DNA from: Lithacetigena sp037446255 [NCBI: Coprothermobacterota bacterium]
GTDB taxonomy: Bacteria; Coprothermobacterota; HKB111
Reading direction: 5' to 3'
Assembly: GCA_037446255.1 (NCBI GenBank)
Contig: JBBIIY010000002.1
Coordinates: forward strand, 80,882 to 144,881
DNA: 64,000 nucleotides
Part shown: positions 53,494-61,728 of the stretch, in pieces
How positions within the stretch are numbered: position 1 is the first letter of the stretch
Layout: each line of letters starts with the position of its first letter
Made by a program: the position numbers and the translations under genes
Notes under the pieces: generated by a model
The model's database searches: none
What the model saw: only the letters and a program-made list of their open reading frames with translations
Told to the model about the DNA's origin: nothing

Positions 53494-54304
53494 TTTTGGC
53501 CTCCTTTTTGGTGTTATAAAATGATAGGTAAGTCTGGAGGAACTCATCTTTTTCTTCTTTTTTCAAAAGACCTACTACTGTCTTACCTTCAAGGTCCTTT
53601 TCACTCATTGAACGGGCTTTTTCAACTGTAATAGTCTTTTCTTTGATTTCTTCCATCATAGTTATCCCATCTTCGTATCTATTCATACGGCCATAATATA
53701 CCGGGCAGGGAGTTACCACATCTATAAGAGAAAACCCTTTATGATTAATCGCCTCTTTTATAAGTTTTATCAACTGGTGAACATGAAACACTGTTCCTCT
53801 GGCAACATAAGTAGCTCCCGCACCCATTACCAATGAACAGATATCAAAGGATTTCTCCGGATTACCTGAAGGAGTAGTAGTGGTTCGCGAAGCATAGGGT
53901 GTGGTAGGTGAAACCTGACCACCGGTCATTCCATAAATATTGTTATTAAAAACAATCACTGTCAAATCTATATTTCTGCGTGCGGCATGAATTAAGTGAT
54001 TCCCGCCAATAGAAGAGCAATCACCATCACCGGTCATTACCAGGACCTTCATGTTGGGTTTAACGGCTCTAACTCCTACGGCTACAGGAATAGCACGGCC
54101 ATGAAGCGAATGAATAGTGTGAAAATCAACATAACCGGTAGCTCTTGATGAACAACCAATCCCGGAAACCATAGCTATTTCATCTTTTGTTATTTCCAGA
54201 GATTTAATAGCTTCCAGGGTTGCCCGTAATACAATGCCATTACCGCATCCAGCACACCACACATTAGGGAAAAATTCTGTCCTCAAATATTCTTTTATAT
54301 TCAT
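53477..54304 (-). CDS. korB: 2-oxoacid:ferredoxin oxidoreductase beta subunit
   Basis: 275 residues. Thiamine-diphosphate-binding subunit with CAGCGNGIVLRA, GDGDCSSIGGNHLIHAARRN and NNNIYGMTGGQ. Cluster-binding Cys are in CAGCGN and further along (CPVYYGR). It overlaps korA by 4 bases and korC by 17. The GSPEKS/TTTTPSG-type loop fits 2-oxoglutarate or branched-chain oxoacid enzymes. Confidence 0.95.
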   Translation of the reverse strand: MNIKEYLRTEFFPNVWCAGCGNGIVLRATLEAIKSLEITKDEIAMVSGIGCSSRATGYVDFHTIHSLHGRAIPVAVGVRAVKPNMKVLVMTGDGDCSSIGGNHLIHAARRNIDLTVIVFNNNIYGMTGGQVSPTTPYASRTTTTPSGNPEKSFDICSLVMGAGATYVARGTVFHVHQLIKLIKEAINHKGFSLIDVVTPCPVYYGRMNRYEDGITMMEEIKEKTITVEKARSMSEKDLEGKTVVGLLKKEEKDEFLQTYLSFYNTKKEAKSDTAV

Positions 54305-55443
54305 TTGACTTCTACTCCTGCCTGAATTCTTTTTAAAACTTCATCAACCAATTGCTGGGGAGTTAGTATATCTCCATCGTAGCGATTAATAGCACAGACA
54401 CGGTCTTTACAGCCTAATCTTTTAATGTCCAATATCAGTTGACCCATATTTAATTCTGGTACAAAAATCATCTCCCGGTTCTTAAGAATGTCGGATATTG
54501 CTTCTTCATCAAGTGGATTAAGAGTAATTAACTTTAGATTTCCTGCTTTAATACCCTGTCTTCGTAAAATATTTACTGCTTCTAAGGCTGACCGAGTAGT
54601 TATGCCATAAGAAACAAAAAGAATATCAGCATCTTTTGTTTGATATTCTTCAAATTTGAAAAATTCTTTAATATGGTTTTTGATTTTATTTTGCAACCTA
54701 TCCATAAGAGAAGAGATTTCCTTTTGGTCGCTGGTGGGGAAACCTTTATAGTTATGGAATAAGCCAGTAACATGAAATCTATAACCTGTTCCGTATTCGG
54801 GGAGTGGTGAAACGCCATTAAAGGAGGGTTCAAAAGGATAGTAATTACCCGGTGGAACTTCTGGTTTAAGGCGTTCTATTATTGGTGGTAGAGAGACATT
54901 CTCAAAATCTACCCCTTCTCTCAGATGACCCACAACTTCATCCGATAAAACTACTACTGGTGCTCTAAACCTTTCAGCAAGATTAAAAGCCTCATAGGTT
55001 AATTCATACATCTCTTGCACAGAAGATGGACTTAAAACTATGGAAAGAAAATCTCCATGACTTCCCCACCGGCTTTGCATTAAATCACCCTGTGATACTT
55101 CAGTGGGTAAACCCGTGCTGGGACCGCCTCTTTGGATATTCACCAGCACGATAGGTGCTTCAACCATAACTGCATAACCGATTCCTTCTTGCATAAGGGA
55201 AAACCCTGGGCCAGAGGTGGCTGTCATAACCCGAGCCCCTGCCAGAGCAGCGCCGATTATAGCATTTATACTGGCAATTTCATCTTCCATCTGCATAAAA
55301 ATACCGCCCTTAAACGGAAGATAACGGGATATTACTTCAGCAATTTCAGAAGAGGGAGTTATGGGATATCCTGCAAAAAAACTAAGACCAGCCTTAATGG
55401 CTGCATGAGCGCAAGCTTCATTACCTTGTACTAATCTTCTCAT
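54301..55443 (-). CDS. korA: 2-oxoacid:ferredoxin oxidoreductase alpha subunit
   Basis: 380 residues from ATG 55443 (a TTG four codons upstream is open but the ribosome binding site lies between). Domain I starts RRLVQGNEACAHAAIKAGLSFFAGYPITPSSEIAEV; ATSGPGFSLMQEG and RGGPSTGLPTEVSQGDL follow. With KorB and KorC it forms a three-subunit enzyme that oxidises 2-oxoglutarate (or a branched 2-oxoacid) to acyl-CoA with ferredoxin. No separate ferredoxin (delta) subunit is seen. Adjacent gdhA favours 2-oxoglutarate. Confidence 0.95.
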   Translation of the reverse strand: MRRLVQGNEACAHAAIKAGLSFFAGYPITPSSEIAEVISRYLPFKGGIFMQMEDEIASINAIIGAALAGARVMTATSGPGFSLMQEGIGYAVMVEAPIVLVNIQRGGPSTGLPTEVSQGDLMQSRWGSHGDFLSIVLSPSSVQEMYELTYEAFNLAERFRAPVVVLSDEVVGHLREGVDFENVSLPPIIERLKPEVPPGNYYPFEPSFNGVSPLPEYGTGYRFHVTGLFHNYKGFPTSDQKEISSLMDRLQNKIKNHIKEFFKFEEYQTKDADILFVSYGITTRSALEAVNILRRQGIKAGNLKLITLNPLDEEAISDILKNREMIFVPELNMGQLILDIKRLGCKDRVCAINRYDGDILTPQQLVDEVLKRIQAGVEVK

Positions 55444-55479
55444 ATTACCTCTCAAAAATAATAAAATAATGGCTTGTTT

Positions 55480-55508
55480 ATTTTATCATTACCTTATGAC
55501 TTGGTCAA
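55480..55508 (-). promoter_or_regulatory. Promoter of the korABC-gdhA cluster
   Basis: Minus strand: TTGACC (55503-55508), 17-base spacer, TAAAAT (55480-55485). Good sigma-A match; predicted leader about 30 bases. Confidence 0.75.
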
Positions 55509-55583
55509 CCAAATTAACTCCTACTCCTTTTGAGATACACAAAAAAGCAAAACCACCAGTTATTATGTTAAAATAATGAAATA

Positions 55584-57095
55584 ATGGTGAAAAATATCAA
55601 GGTAACCAAAATACTTCCAATCATAATTGCCGCTATTGTCCTGTTTTTAGTAGGTATAAATTACAATTCGCCTTTTTTTGTTAACAATTTTATAAGATGG
55701 GATAATTTCGCTAAATTTATACTACTTTTTCTTTCATTAAACTATTTCTTGATTACCCTGTACTGCTTGGGAGAACCAGGCTTTACTTTGAAAAGATTCC
55801 TCTTTTACACAGTTTTTTATCTCATTTCTATTTCTATCATAATTCAAAACAATCTAATCGGTGTTAGTATTTCTCTAATATTGCTTTCTTTGTTCCTCAG
55901 CTTGCTCCTCAAAAAAGATATTACTCATTCAAATACACACAAAGCAAAAACTACTTTTATAATTTTGGGTATAGGGGACTTACTTTTCATCATCGGTGTT
56001 TTACTCCTGAATTTTAACAATCAAATATTGCAATTTAACCTGATTAAAATTAATCTGGATATAAATTCTAACCTGCTTCAATATCTTACCTTTATCACCC
56101 TCATTTTCGCCTGTTTAACAAAAGTGGGGGCTATTCCCCTTCACAGCTGGATTCCTGCCTTAGCCGAGATTTCTACTTCGTCGCTAATGGCATTTTTACC
56201 TGCATCTTTATATAAACTGATCGGGATTTACCTTTTCTCCAGAGTTATGTTAGAAACTTTCATAATCAATAACCCAATAAAACTGTTTATGATGACTTTA
56301 GGAGTAATAACCATAATTTATGGTGTAGTTATCGCTTTGATGCAATCTAATCCAAGAAAACTACTATGCTATCACACTATCAGCCAGGCAGGTTATATAG
56401 TGTTAGGAATTTCCTCAGGTTCATCCATCGGGATTGCTGGAGGGATATTTCACGCTATCAATAGTGTAATCTATAAATCAAATCTATTCTTAACAACTTC
56501 AATCCTGCTTGAACACTTTTCCCGGGTCAAAAAAACAACTCATTATGAAGGTAATGAAGAAGCACCTACTTTAATAGTAGTCAAACCTCCACACATTCCC
56601 TTGCTTTTAATTTCAATTTTTATAGCTATTATGGCAATATCAGGATTACCACCATTTAATGGTTATATATCCAAAGATTTAATATTCCGTGCTTTACAAG
56701 GTCAGGGAACTGTCAACCAGCTTTATACTTTCATGACATTAATCGGATCTTCTTTAACTATCGCTTCCTTTACAAAGTTTGCTATCACTATCTTATCCAA
56801 AGACATTATCATAATTAAAAAGAGTTTTCTTAATATCTTCCAGCCCAAGTTATCTTTAAATATCATACCTTCATTGATTCTTCCGATTATCTGTATCATT
56901 TTCGGATTATGGGCATTGGAACTACCCTTGAAATACTTTATTTTTCCTTATCTCCAACAAATAGCCAGAGAAGTACCAGCTGAATATATTCCTTCTTTTA
57001 CCATCAACATCGTAAAGGTTTTTGAGGTAATAATAGGTGTCACCCTGGGAATCTATTTAAGTATTTATATTATGAAAAAAATTATAAAACACTGA
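55584..57095 (+). CDS. Lone proton-antiporter-type membrane subunit (NuoN/MrpD/HyfB-like)
   Basis: 503 residues with about 14 membrane helices. It carries the Proton_antipo_M core, including the channel Lys and following segment LTKVGAIPLHSWIPALAEISTSS, the ISQAGYIVLGISSG segment and AISGLPPFNGYISKDLIF. Such subunits belong to complex I, Mrp antiporters or membrane-bound hydrogenases, but no partner gene is nearby. It is the only plus-strand gene among the fermentation operons. No good Shine-Dalgarno. Role uncertain. Confidence 0.8.
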   Translation: MVKNIKVTKILPIIIAAIVLFLVGINYNSPFFVNNFIRWDNFAKFILLFLSLNYFLITLYCLGEPGFTLKRFLFYTVFYLISISIIIQNNLIGVSISLILLSLFLSLLLKKDITHSNTHKAKTTFIILGIGDLLFIIGVLLLNFNNQILQFNLIKINLDINSNLLQYLTFITLIFACLTKVGAIPLHSWIPALAEISTSSLMAFLPASLYKLIGIYLFSRVMLETFIINNPIKLFMMTLGVITIIYGVVIALMQSNPRKLLCYHTISQAGYIVLGISSGSSIGIAGGIFHAINSVIYKSNLFLTTSILLEHFSRVKKTTHYEGNEEAPTLIVVKPPHIPLLLISIFIAIMAISGLPPFNGYISKDLIFRALQGQGTVNQLYTFMTLIGSSLTIASFTKFAITILSKDIIIIKKSFLNIFQPKLSLNIIPSLILPIICIIFGLWALELPLKYFIFPYLQQIAREVPAEYIPSFTINIVKVFEVIIGVTLGIYLSIYIMKKIIKH

Positions 57096-57100
57096 TGCTG

Positions 57101-58267
57101 TTAAAGTAACTCTTTCACTTTCAGTAGTTTTATTGCTTTCTCTTTGTCCTCATGGCTGACCCTTACTGCTGGTCCGGTGCAACCCATACAGGCTTCTGCA
57201 TAAACTCCTTCATTTAGAAGAACAACCACTGCATCATCTATCATTAAAACATCAATTCCTGGTATTTCTTCATCTACAGGTTTGGGAGTTATTACCTGTT
57301 TAACCGGTTCATTTTTTTTCTCAGCTAAGTTAGCAGTGTATTTACCAATTATTTCCCTTAAACCCGCCTTTTCCGCTTTTAACAATTCATCTTCAACCCT
57401 CTTTATATAATCCCCCCTGAGACATTGATACATATCCAAAATGGCTCCTTTTACAACTGGTGCACCAGAGGCCCGAGAAATTATAGCTACTTTTGTTTTA
57501 TATCCTTTTCCAGTTGCAGGGCCATATCCATAACCTATACTCTCATAGTCTCCGCCTGTATGAAAAGCTGAAAAAATCTTTACCAGGATATTACCGGTCA
57601 GTGAATCGCATACCACTACATCCACCCCACCAGCCAACAGGTCATTTCCTCTTAAAACCATTCCACCGTCTGCTCTCAATGATGCACCTAACTGAATTGG
57701 ATAACCTGCCCTAACCAAATCGTTTATAGTTCTTTCTACCACCCTACCGCCTTCAATGTTTAATACTCCTACAGAAGGCTTGGCTATGCCGTGAGATTTA
57801 GCGATAGCCACTCCAAAGATAGTATTTAATGCCATTGCTTCTACCCTATTAATAGCCGAAGTTCCGGTAGTGGAAGAAATATAAATTTCCCTGCCTGTTC
57901 CGGGAGTTATCGCTCGTCCTACCGTGGTTACTCCTATGGGAAAATCATAATGAAGGGTTACTGCACCATCTATCTCGCCTTCATCTAACAATAATTCCAT
58001 TTCCTTATGACATTCCTTAAGAGATTCACCGGCTTTATTGAAAGACAATTGTGAGCCATAATTCTGGGAGCCGATCAGTACAACTTCCAAAAAGGGATTC
58101 TCTCTGACGGCTGCTTCTGCACCCCTGATAAGTTCCTCAGGACCGTGTTCACTGCCTTCAATGGTTAAACCTATACAGGTTTTAGAAACCATATTTCCTT
58201 TTATATTGTCAATGACCTGTTTAAGTTCTTCAGTTATAATCTTTCTTAAATCCTGTTTATCCACCAT
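57101..58267 (-). CDS. grdD: Glycine reductase complex component C alpha subunit GrdD
   Basis: 388 residues, the GrdD family. Component C takes the carboxymethyl-selenide from GrdA and releases acetyl phosphate. Conserved tracts include GAEAAVRENPFLEVVLIG, GRAITPGTGREIYISSTTGTSAINR, ADGGMVLRGNDLLAGGVD, and a C-terminal ACMGCTGPAVRVS with paired Cys that is likely catalytic. It lies 3 bases after grdC. Its stop is 5 bases from the antiporter stop on the other strand. Confidence 0.95.
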   Translation of the reverse strand: MVDKQDLRKIITEELKQVIDNIKGNMVSKTCIGLTIEGSEHGPEELIRGAEAAVRENPFLEVVLIGSQNYGSQLSFNKAGESLKECHKEMELLLDEGEIDGAVTLHYDFPIGVTTVGRAITPGTGREIYISSTTGTSAINRVEAMALNTIFGVAIAKSHGIAKPSVGVLNIEGGRVVERTINDLVRAGYPIQLGASLRADGGMVLRGNDLLAGGVDVVVCDSLTGNILVKIFSAFHTGGDYESIGYGYGPATGKGYKTKVAIISRASGAPVVKGAILDMYQCLRGDYIKRVEDELLKAEKAGLREIIGKYTANLAEKKNEPVKQVITPKPVDEEIPGIDVLMIDDAVVVLLNEGVYAEACMGCTGPAVRVSHEDKEKAIKLLKVKELL

Positions 58268-58270
58268 GCA

Positions 58271-59809
58271 TCATCCTCCAAATTTACCTGATAATTCCTG
58301 TAAAACTTCTATTATAACCTCCCGGATATAATCCCTACTAAGGGTTGTTGGTTGAGTTAATTTAGTGATCGGTTCATTCTTTTCTATCAGAAAAGAAAAA
58401 CCTTCAGCAAGGTTGGTCATTCGGGCTAAAAACAAACTTCCTTTTCCAATCACCATCACTCTTTTCCAGTTTCCTTCAAGTATCTCTTTTCTTGCCCATC
58501 CCAGAATAGGTACCCCCGAAGGAATATGTCCCTGTGTTGGAGAAAAGCCAATAATTCCTTTCTCTGCAATAAAACTCTCCATTTGTTCTCGTTTTATCTC
58601 ACCTTGCATGGTGGCCAAAGCAGCAATCATTTTGATATTGGCAAGGGGAACATCGCCTGCTCCTGCAGGTTCGGTAATTTCAGGATTATGCAGTTCAGGA
58701 GCATATTTATCAACATCGGAAAAACTGAGCCCTAACTTTTTAAGCGAGTCTAAAACCAGAGCGGTGGTAATTGCTTGTGGCGAAGACCCGGTTCCAACTT
58801 TATGCCTACCTACTGAATCCAGATTAATCACCGGTGATACACCATCATCTTCAGAAATAAGTATGGCTACTGCTCCCAGACAATCTTCTAATGGTTTTAG
58901 ACCCTTGGCTACATGCTCCCGGGAGTTCATTCCCAATTTGGGTACCGAACCACCACCGATTACTACAACATTTTTAAACAGCCCAGCTTTAATAAGTGAA
59001 GATGCTATAACCACTGCTCCAGCTGGTCCAGCACAAAAAGCCCTAACATCCACTCCATTAGCATTAATACATTGAGCCTTTTCGGCGATGGCTTTGGCTA
59101 AGTCTCCACCTCCAGGTTGATACATATCACCTACCGCTTCTTCAGATGATTCTATGATGAAGTCAATAGATTTAGCTTCCATAGCACAATTGTTAATAAC
59201 CTGCCTTAAAACTACCACCGCTGAAGCTTTGTTAGATAATTTTTCCAGAAGAGGGTAGCCTTTCAGATTTTCATCGTAAGTATGCGCATTTCTAACACTA
59301 CCGACTATTTCCGAACCATAAAGTAAGGGTATGGAGTTACCTTTATCTAACTCGGCTTTTATTTCTTCAATACTCTTACCTTCACCTAAATCTTTCAGGT
59401 CAGACTGGTTAATTAATGAATGTTGAGAAAGAATTTCTTTAACCTGCGCTAAAAAGCTTTTCTCTAACCACACCAGCTCAAATGAATCTGCGATTTTTAA
59501 CCATCCATAAAACTCCAATTCATTAAAAATTTCACCAAACTCACCTGCCTTATTTACTGGTGAATTTTCATTTACGAGCCAGGGCCTTTTAATTTTTCTC
59601 AACTCTTCGGGTGAATAATTGCCAATAAATACCTGATTTGGAGGATAATTTACCACTTCCTCGTAGGTTCTTAAGGTTGAAATTAGTTTGGATAAATATT
59701 CAGAATCTGGTTTAAACTCTCTTTCATAATAAGGAACATTTCCATAATATGCCATCAATGTAGGCACATGAAAAAGGGAAAGCGCCACTCCTTTTACCAC
59801 CGGTTTCAT
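58271..59809 (-). CDS. grdC: Glycine reductase complex component C beta subunit GrdC
   Basis: 512 residues. GrdC is a KAS III-like protein; the catalytic Cys lies in VRAFCAGPAGAVVIASSLI and the fold segment VVIGGGSVPKLGMNSREH follows. N-terminus KGVALSLFHVPTLMAYYGN is family-typical. It forms the acetyl-thioester intermediate that phosphate attacks. A hairpin pair separates it from grdB, and it has its own GGAGG site. Confidence 0.95.
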   Translation of the reverse strand: MKPVVKGVALSLFHVPTLMAYYGNVPYYEREFKPDSEYLSKLISTLRTYEEVVNYPPNQVFIGNYSPEELRKIKRPWLVNENSPVNKAGEFGEIFNELEFYGWLKIADSFELVWLEKSFLAQVKEILSQHSLINQSDLKDLGEGKSIEEIKAELDKGNSIPLLYGSEIVGSVRNAHTYDENLKGYPLLEKLSNKASAVVVLRQVINNCAMEAKSIDFIIESSEEAVGDMYQPGGGDLAKAIAEKAQCINANGVDVRAFCAGPAGAVVIASSLIKAGLFKNVVVIGGGSVPKLGMNSREHVAKGLKPLEDCLGAVAILISEDDGVSPVINLDSVGRHKVGTGSSPQAITTALVLDSLKKLGLSFSDVDKYAPELHNPEITEPAGAGDVPLANIKMIAALATMQGEIKREQMESFIAEKGIIGFSPTQGHIPSGVPILGWARKEILEGNWKRVMVIGKGSLFLARMTNLAEGFSFLIEKNEPITKLTQPTTLSRDYIREVIIEVLQELSGKFGG

Positions 59810-59833
59810 ATAATAATTACCTCCATAGTAAGA

Positions 59834-59856
59834 GGGGAGGTTTATTATACCTCCCC
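59834..59856 (-). promoter_or_regulatory. Hairpin between grdB and grdC
   Basis: In the transcript GGGGAGGT pairs perfectly with ACCTCCCC across a 7-base loop. It lies 25 bases before the grdC start, and its CCTCCCC arm could also pair with the grdC ribosome binding site (GGAGG). There is no T-run, so it is not a simple terminator. Confidence 0.55.
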
Positions 59857-59873
59857 AGTTATTATCTTATCTT

Positions 59874-59904
59874 AGACTAAACCCCAAAATATATTTCTTA
59901 GTCT
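59874..59904 (-). promoter_or_regulatory. Second hairpin after grdB
   Basis: AGACTAA pairs with TTAGTCT across a 17-base loop just downstream of the grdB stop. Together with the stronger hairpin at 59834-59856 it makes a structured grdB-grdC junction, possibly setting mRNA stability. Confidence 0.35.
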
Positions 59905-59909
59905 TAACG

Positions 59910-61226
59910 CTAATATTTTACCTCAAAAACGGTTTGGGTATCTATATGGGTTGACACTGCTTTTAAGGCTGTTTCCACAATTTTTCTGCGCTGTTTATAT
60001 TCCTCTTCTTTGGGTAATTTTGGGTCACCCAAGGGGTAAGGAATAGCAACTGCAGGAACAATTCTGTTAGCTCCAACCGTTTGAGAGATCGGTACTACGG
60101 TAGCAATATGTGCAGTAGGAATTCCAGCTCTCTCTATCTCTTTTACGAGCGTTGCTCCGCAACGCGTGCAGGTTCCTCAGGTAGAGGTTACAATAGCTGC
60201 ATTCACCGCTGCATCTTTAAACTTCTGGGCGATTTCCTGCCCATACCTTTTAGCGTTTTCTACAGATGTACCATTACCTACAGTACTGTAAAAAATATCG
60301 TGTAGTTTTTTAATTTTCCCTTCTTTTTCCATATCCCTGAGTATGTCAACCGGCAAAACTCGGTCAGGGTCTTCGTTAGCATAGGTGGTGTCATATCCTC
60401 CATGGGCAGATTCAAATTTCTCCCCGGTTAGGTCAGAAATCCCTTCAATGCTGTAAGTTCCATACTTGGAGGCACTGGAAGCTTCAATTCTATCGGGATT
60501 ATTCTTGGGCACGATGCCACCGCAACCGGTTAGACCAACTACGGCTTCAGCTATACTATGAACAGGATGAGCCGGTGGAACCCGGTCAAAAGAAGGCATA
60601 GGATACTCGGTTTTAAAAGGCTCCTTTGCTAATTTTTTTACTAACATATCCACAGCTCTTTTAGCACCTAAATCATCGCAGAAAATATTTTGCCTGACGC
60701 CGCGGGGAATATAATTCTCAACTTCAGGGTCACCAATAGGTAATTTCTTCAGAAGTTTAACACCCAGGTTAACCATTCTTCTGACTGCTTCTTCCATGCC
60801 CCGGGCTGAATCAGCAGTAGAGGCAATATAAAAGAATCTATTAAACATTTCAGCCGCCGGGCTACCCGAGAAAACACCGGTAACTACTGGAATATTTAGT
60901 TCTTTTTGCACCACTTCGCAGATAGTTCCGCAGGCTACTCCATACCTCCCAGCATTAAATGCAGGACCAGCAAAAAAGATTTGGGGATTGAATTCTTTAA
61001 TAAGTTTTAATAGTTCCGGTTTAACTTTCTCAAGATTTTCTACAAAATAGTTATCTCCACAGACTATAGTTGCTACGATTTCATATTCGTCACCAAGAAT
61101 ATTCTGCAGGGCAATTCCCGGTCCAACTTTCCCGGTTCTTACCTGAGGCTCTAAACCTGCTTTATCTTCTCCTCCGATTCCGCCAAAAAATTGGTTGATA
61201 TAATGAACTACTTTAATCTTCTCCAT
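59910..61226 (-). CDS. grdB: Glycine reductase component B selenoprotein GrdB (UGA-Sec350)
   Basis: 438 residues when TGA at 60177-60179 is read as selenocysteine 350 in the context VTSTUGTCTRCGATLVKEIE. After the UGA the frame stays open for 88 more codons with clear family sequence (PISQTVGANRIVPAVAIPYPLGDP). GrdB binds glycine as a Schiff-base adduct with the GrdE-derived pyruvoyl subunit and transfers it to GrdA. A 7-bp SECIS-like hairpin lies at 60149-60165. Standard gene calling would stop at the UGA and lose the Sec and the C-terminus. Confidence 0.96.
60149..60165 (-). promoter_or_regulatory. SECIS-like hairpin after the grdB UGA
   Basis: Perfect 7-bp stem GCGTTGC/GCAACGC with a GGA loop, 11 bases after the UGA. 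Size and loop match the selD hairpin at 43328-43344. Confidence 0.75.
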
Positions 61227-61237
61227 TAATCAGCCTC

Positions 61238-61714
61238 CTATACCGGTATGCTATATTTGCTGTATTTTTCTCGTCTTTCTTTGATGGAACTGATCAGTCC
61301 TTCCACATCCAGAACCAATTCCATCATTTCTACATTTTCCTGCCAAACTGAAGGGTCAACTTCGCTCTTTAATTCAAAAATATGATATACGGGGAGTCCC
61401 AACGAGACTCCAGCCAATGGACCTGCATAAGAAGGGTCGCCAATGGTCACGGTTTCCGCAAAAACTTCTGCTCCACCCGGGTCAGCGTTGCCTAAAACCA
61501 CAACTACTTCCTCCAGACCATATTTTTCAGCTATTTCTTTAATCCTTCCCTGATTTTCCAAGTCCATTGAACCTGCAGCCGTTCAGACAAAACACTCGGA
61601 AGTAATAAATACTACTTCCCCACCGAGGGAATTGAGGCATTCTGCCATAGCAGGGCCGGGTATCCCATCGCGTTCTCCAACAGCACAAAATTTCTTACCT
61701 TCAAACTTTCCCAT
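61238..61714 (-). CDS. grdA: Glycine reductase component A selenoprotein GrdA (UGA-Sec44)
   Basis: 158 residues from ATG 61714 when the TGA at 61583-61585 is read as selenocysteine 44, in the context [17 protein letters not shown], the known GrdA active site. It carries the carboxymethyl group as a selenoether to component C. The part before the UGA reads [27 protein letters not shown] lies 11 bases before the ATG. The SECIS candidate (61556-61571) is weaker than in grdB and selD. Confidence 0.96.
61556..61571 (-). promoter_or_regulatory. Weak SECIS candidate after the grdA UGA
   Basis: TTCAA pairs with TTGGAA (one bulged G) around a TGGAC loop, 11 bases after the UGA. It is much shorter than the selD and grdB hairpins; a GU-containing alternative stem (GTTC/GGAC) overlaps it. 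Confidence 0.35.
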
Positions 61715-61728
61715 TTATTACAAACCTC

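Noticed and set aside
58365-59075. Long plus-strand open frame (236 codons) antisense to grdC
   Set aside because: It follows from codon bias of grdC, has no recognisable domain and no ribosome binding site.
60177-60179. Stop codon truncating grdB, suggesting a pseudogene
   Set aside because: The TGA is at the known Sec350 position, the frame stays conserved after it, and all Sec machinery is present.
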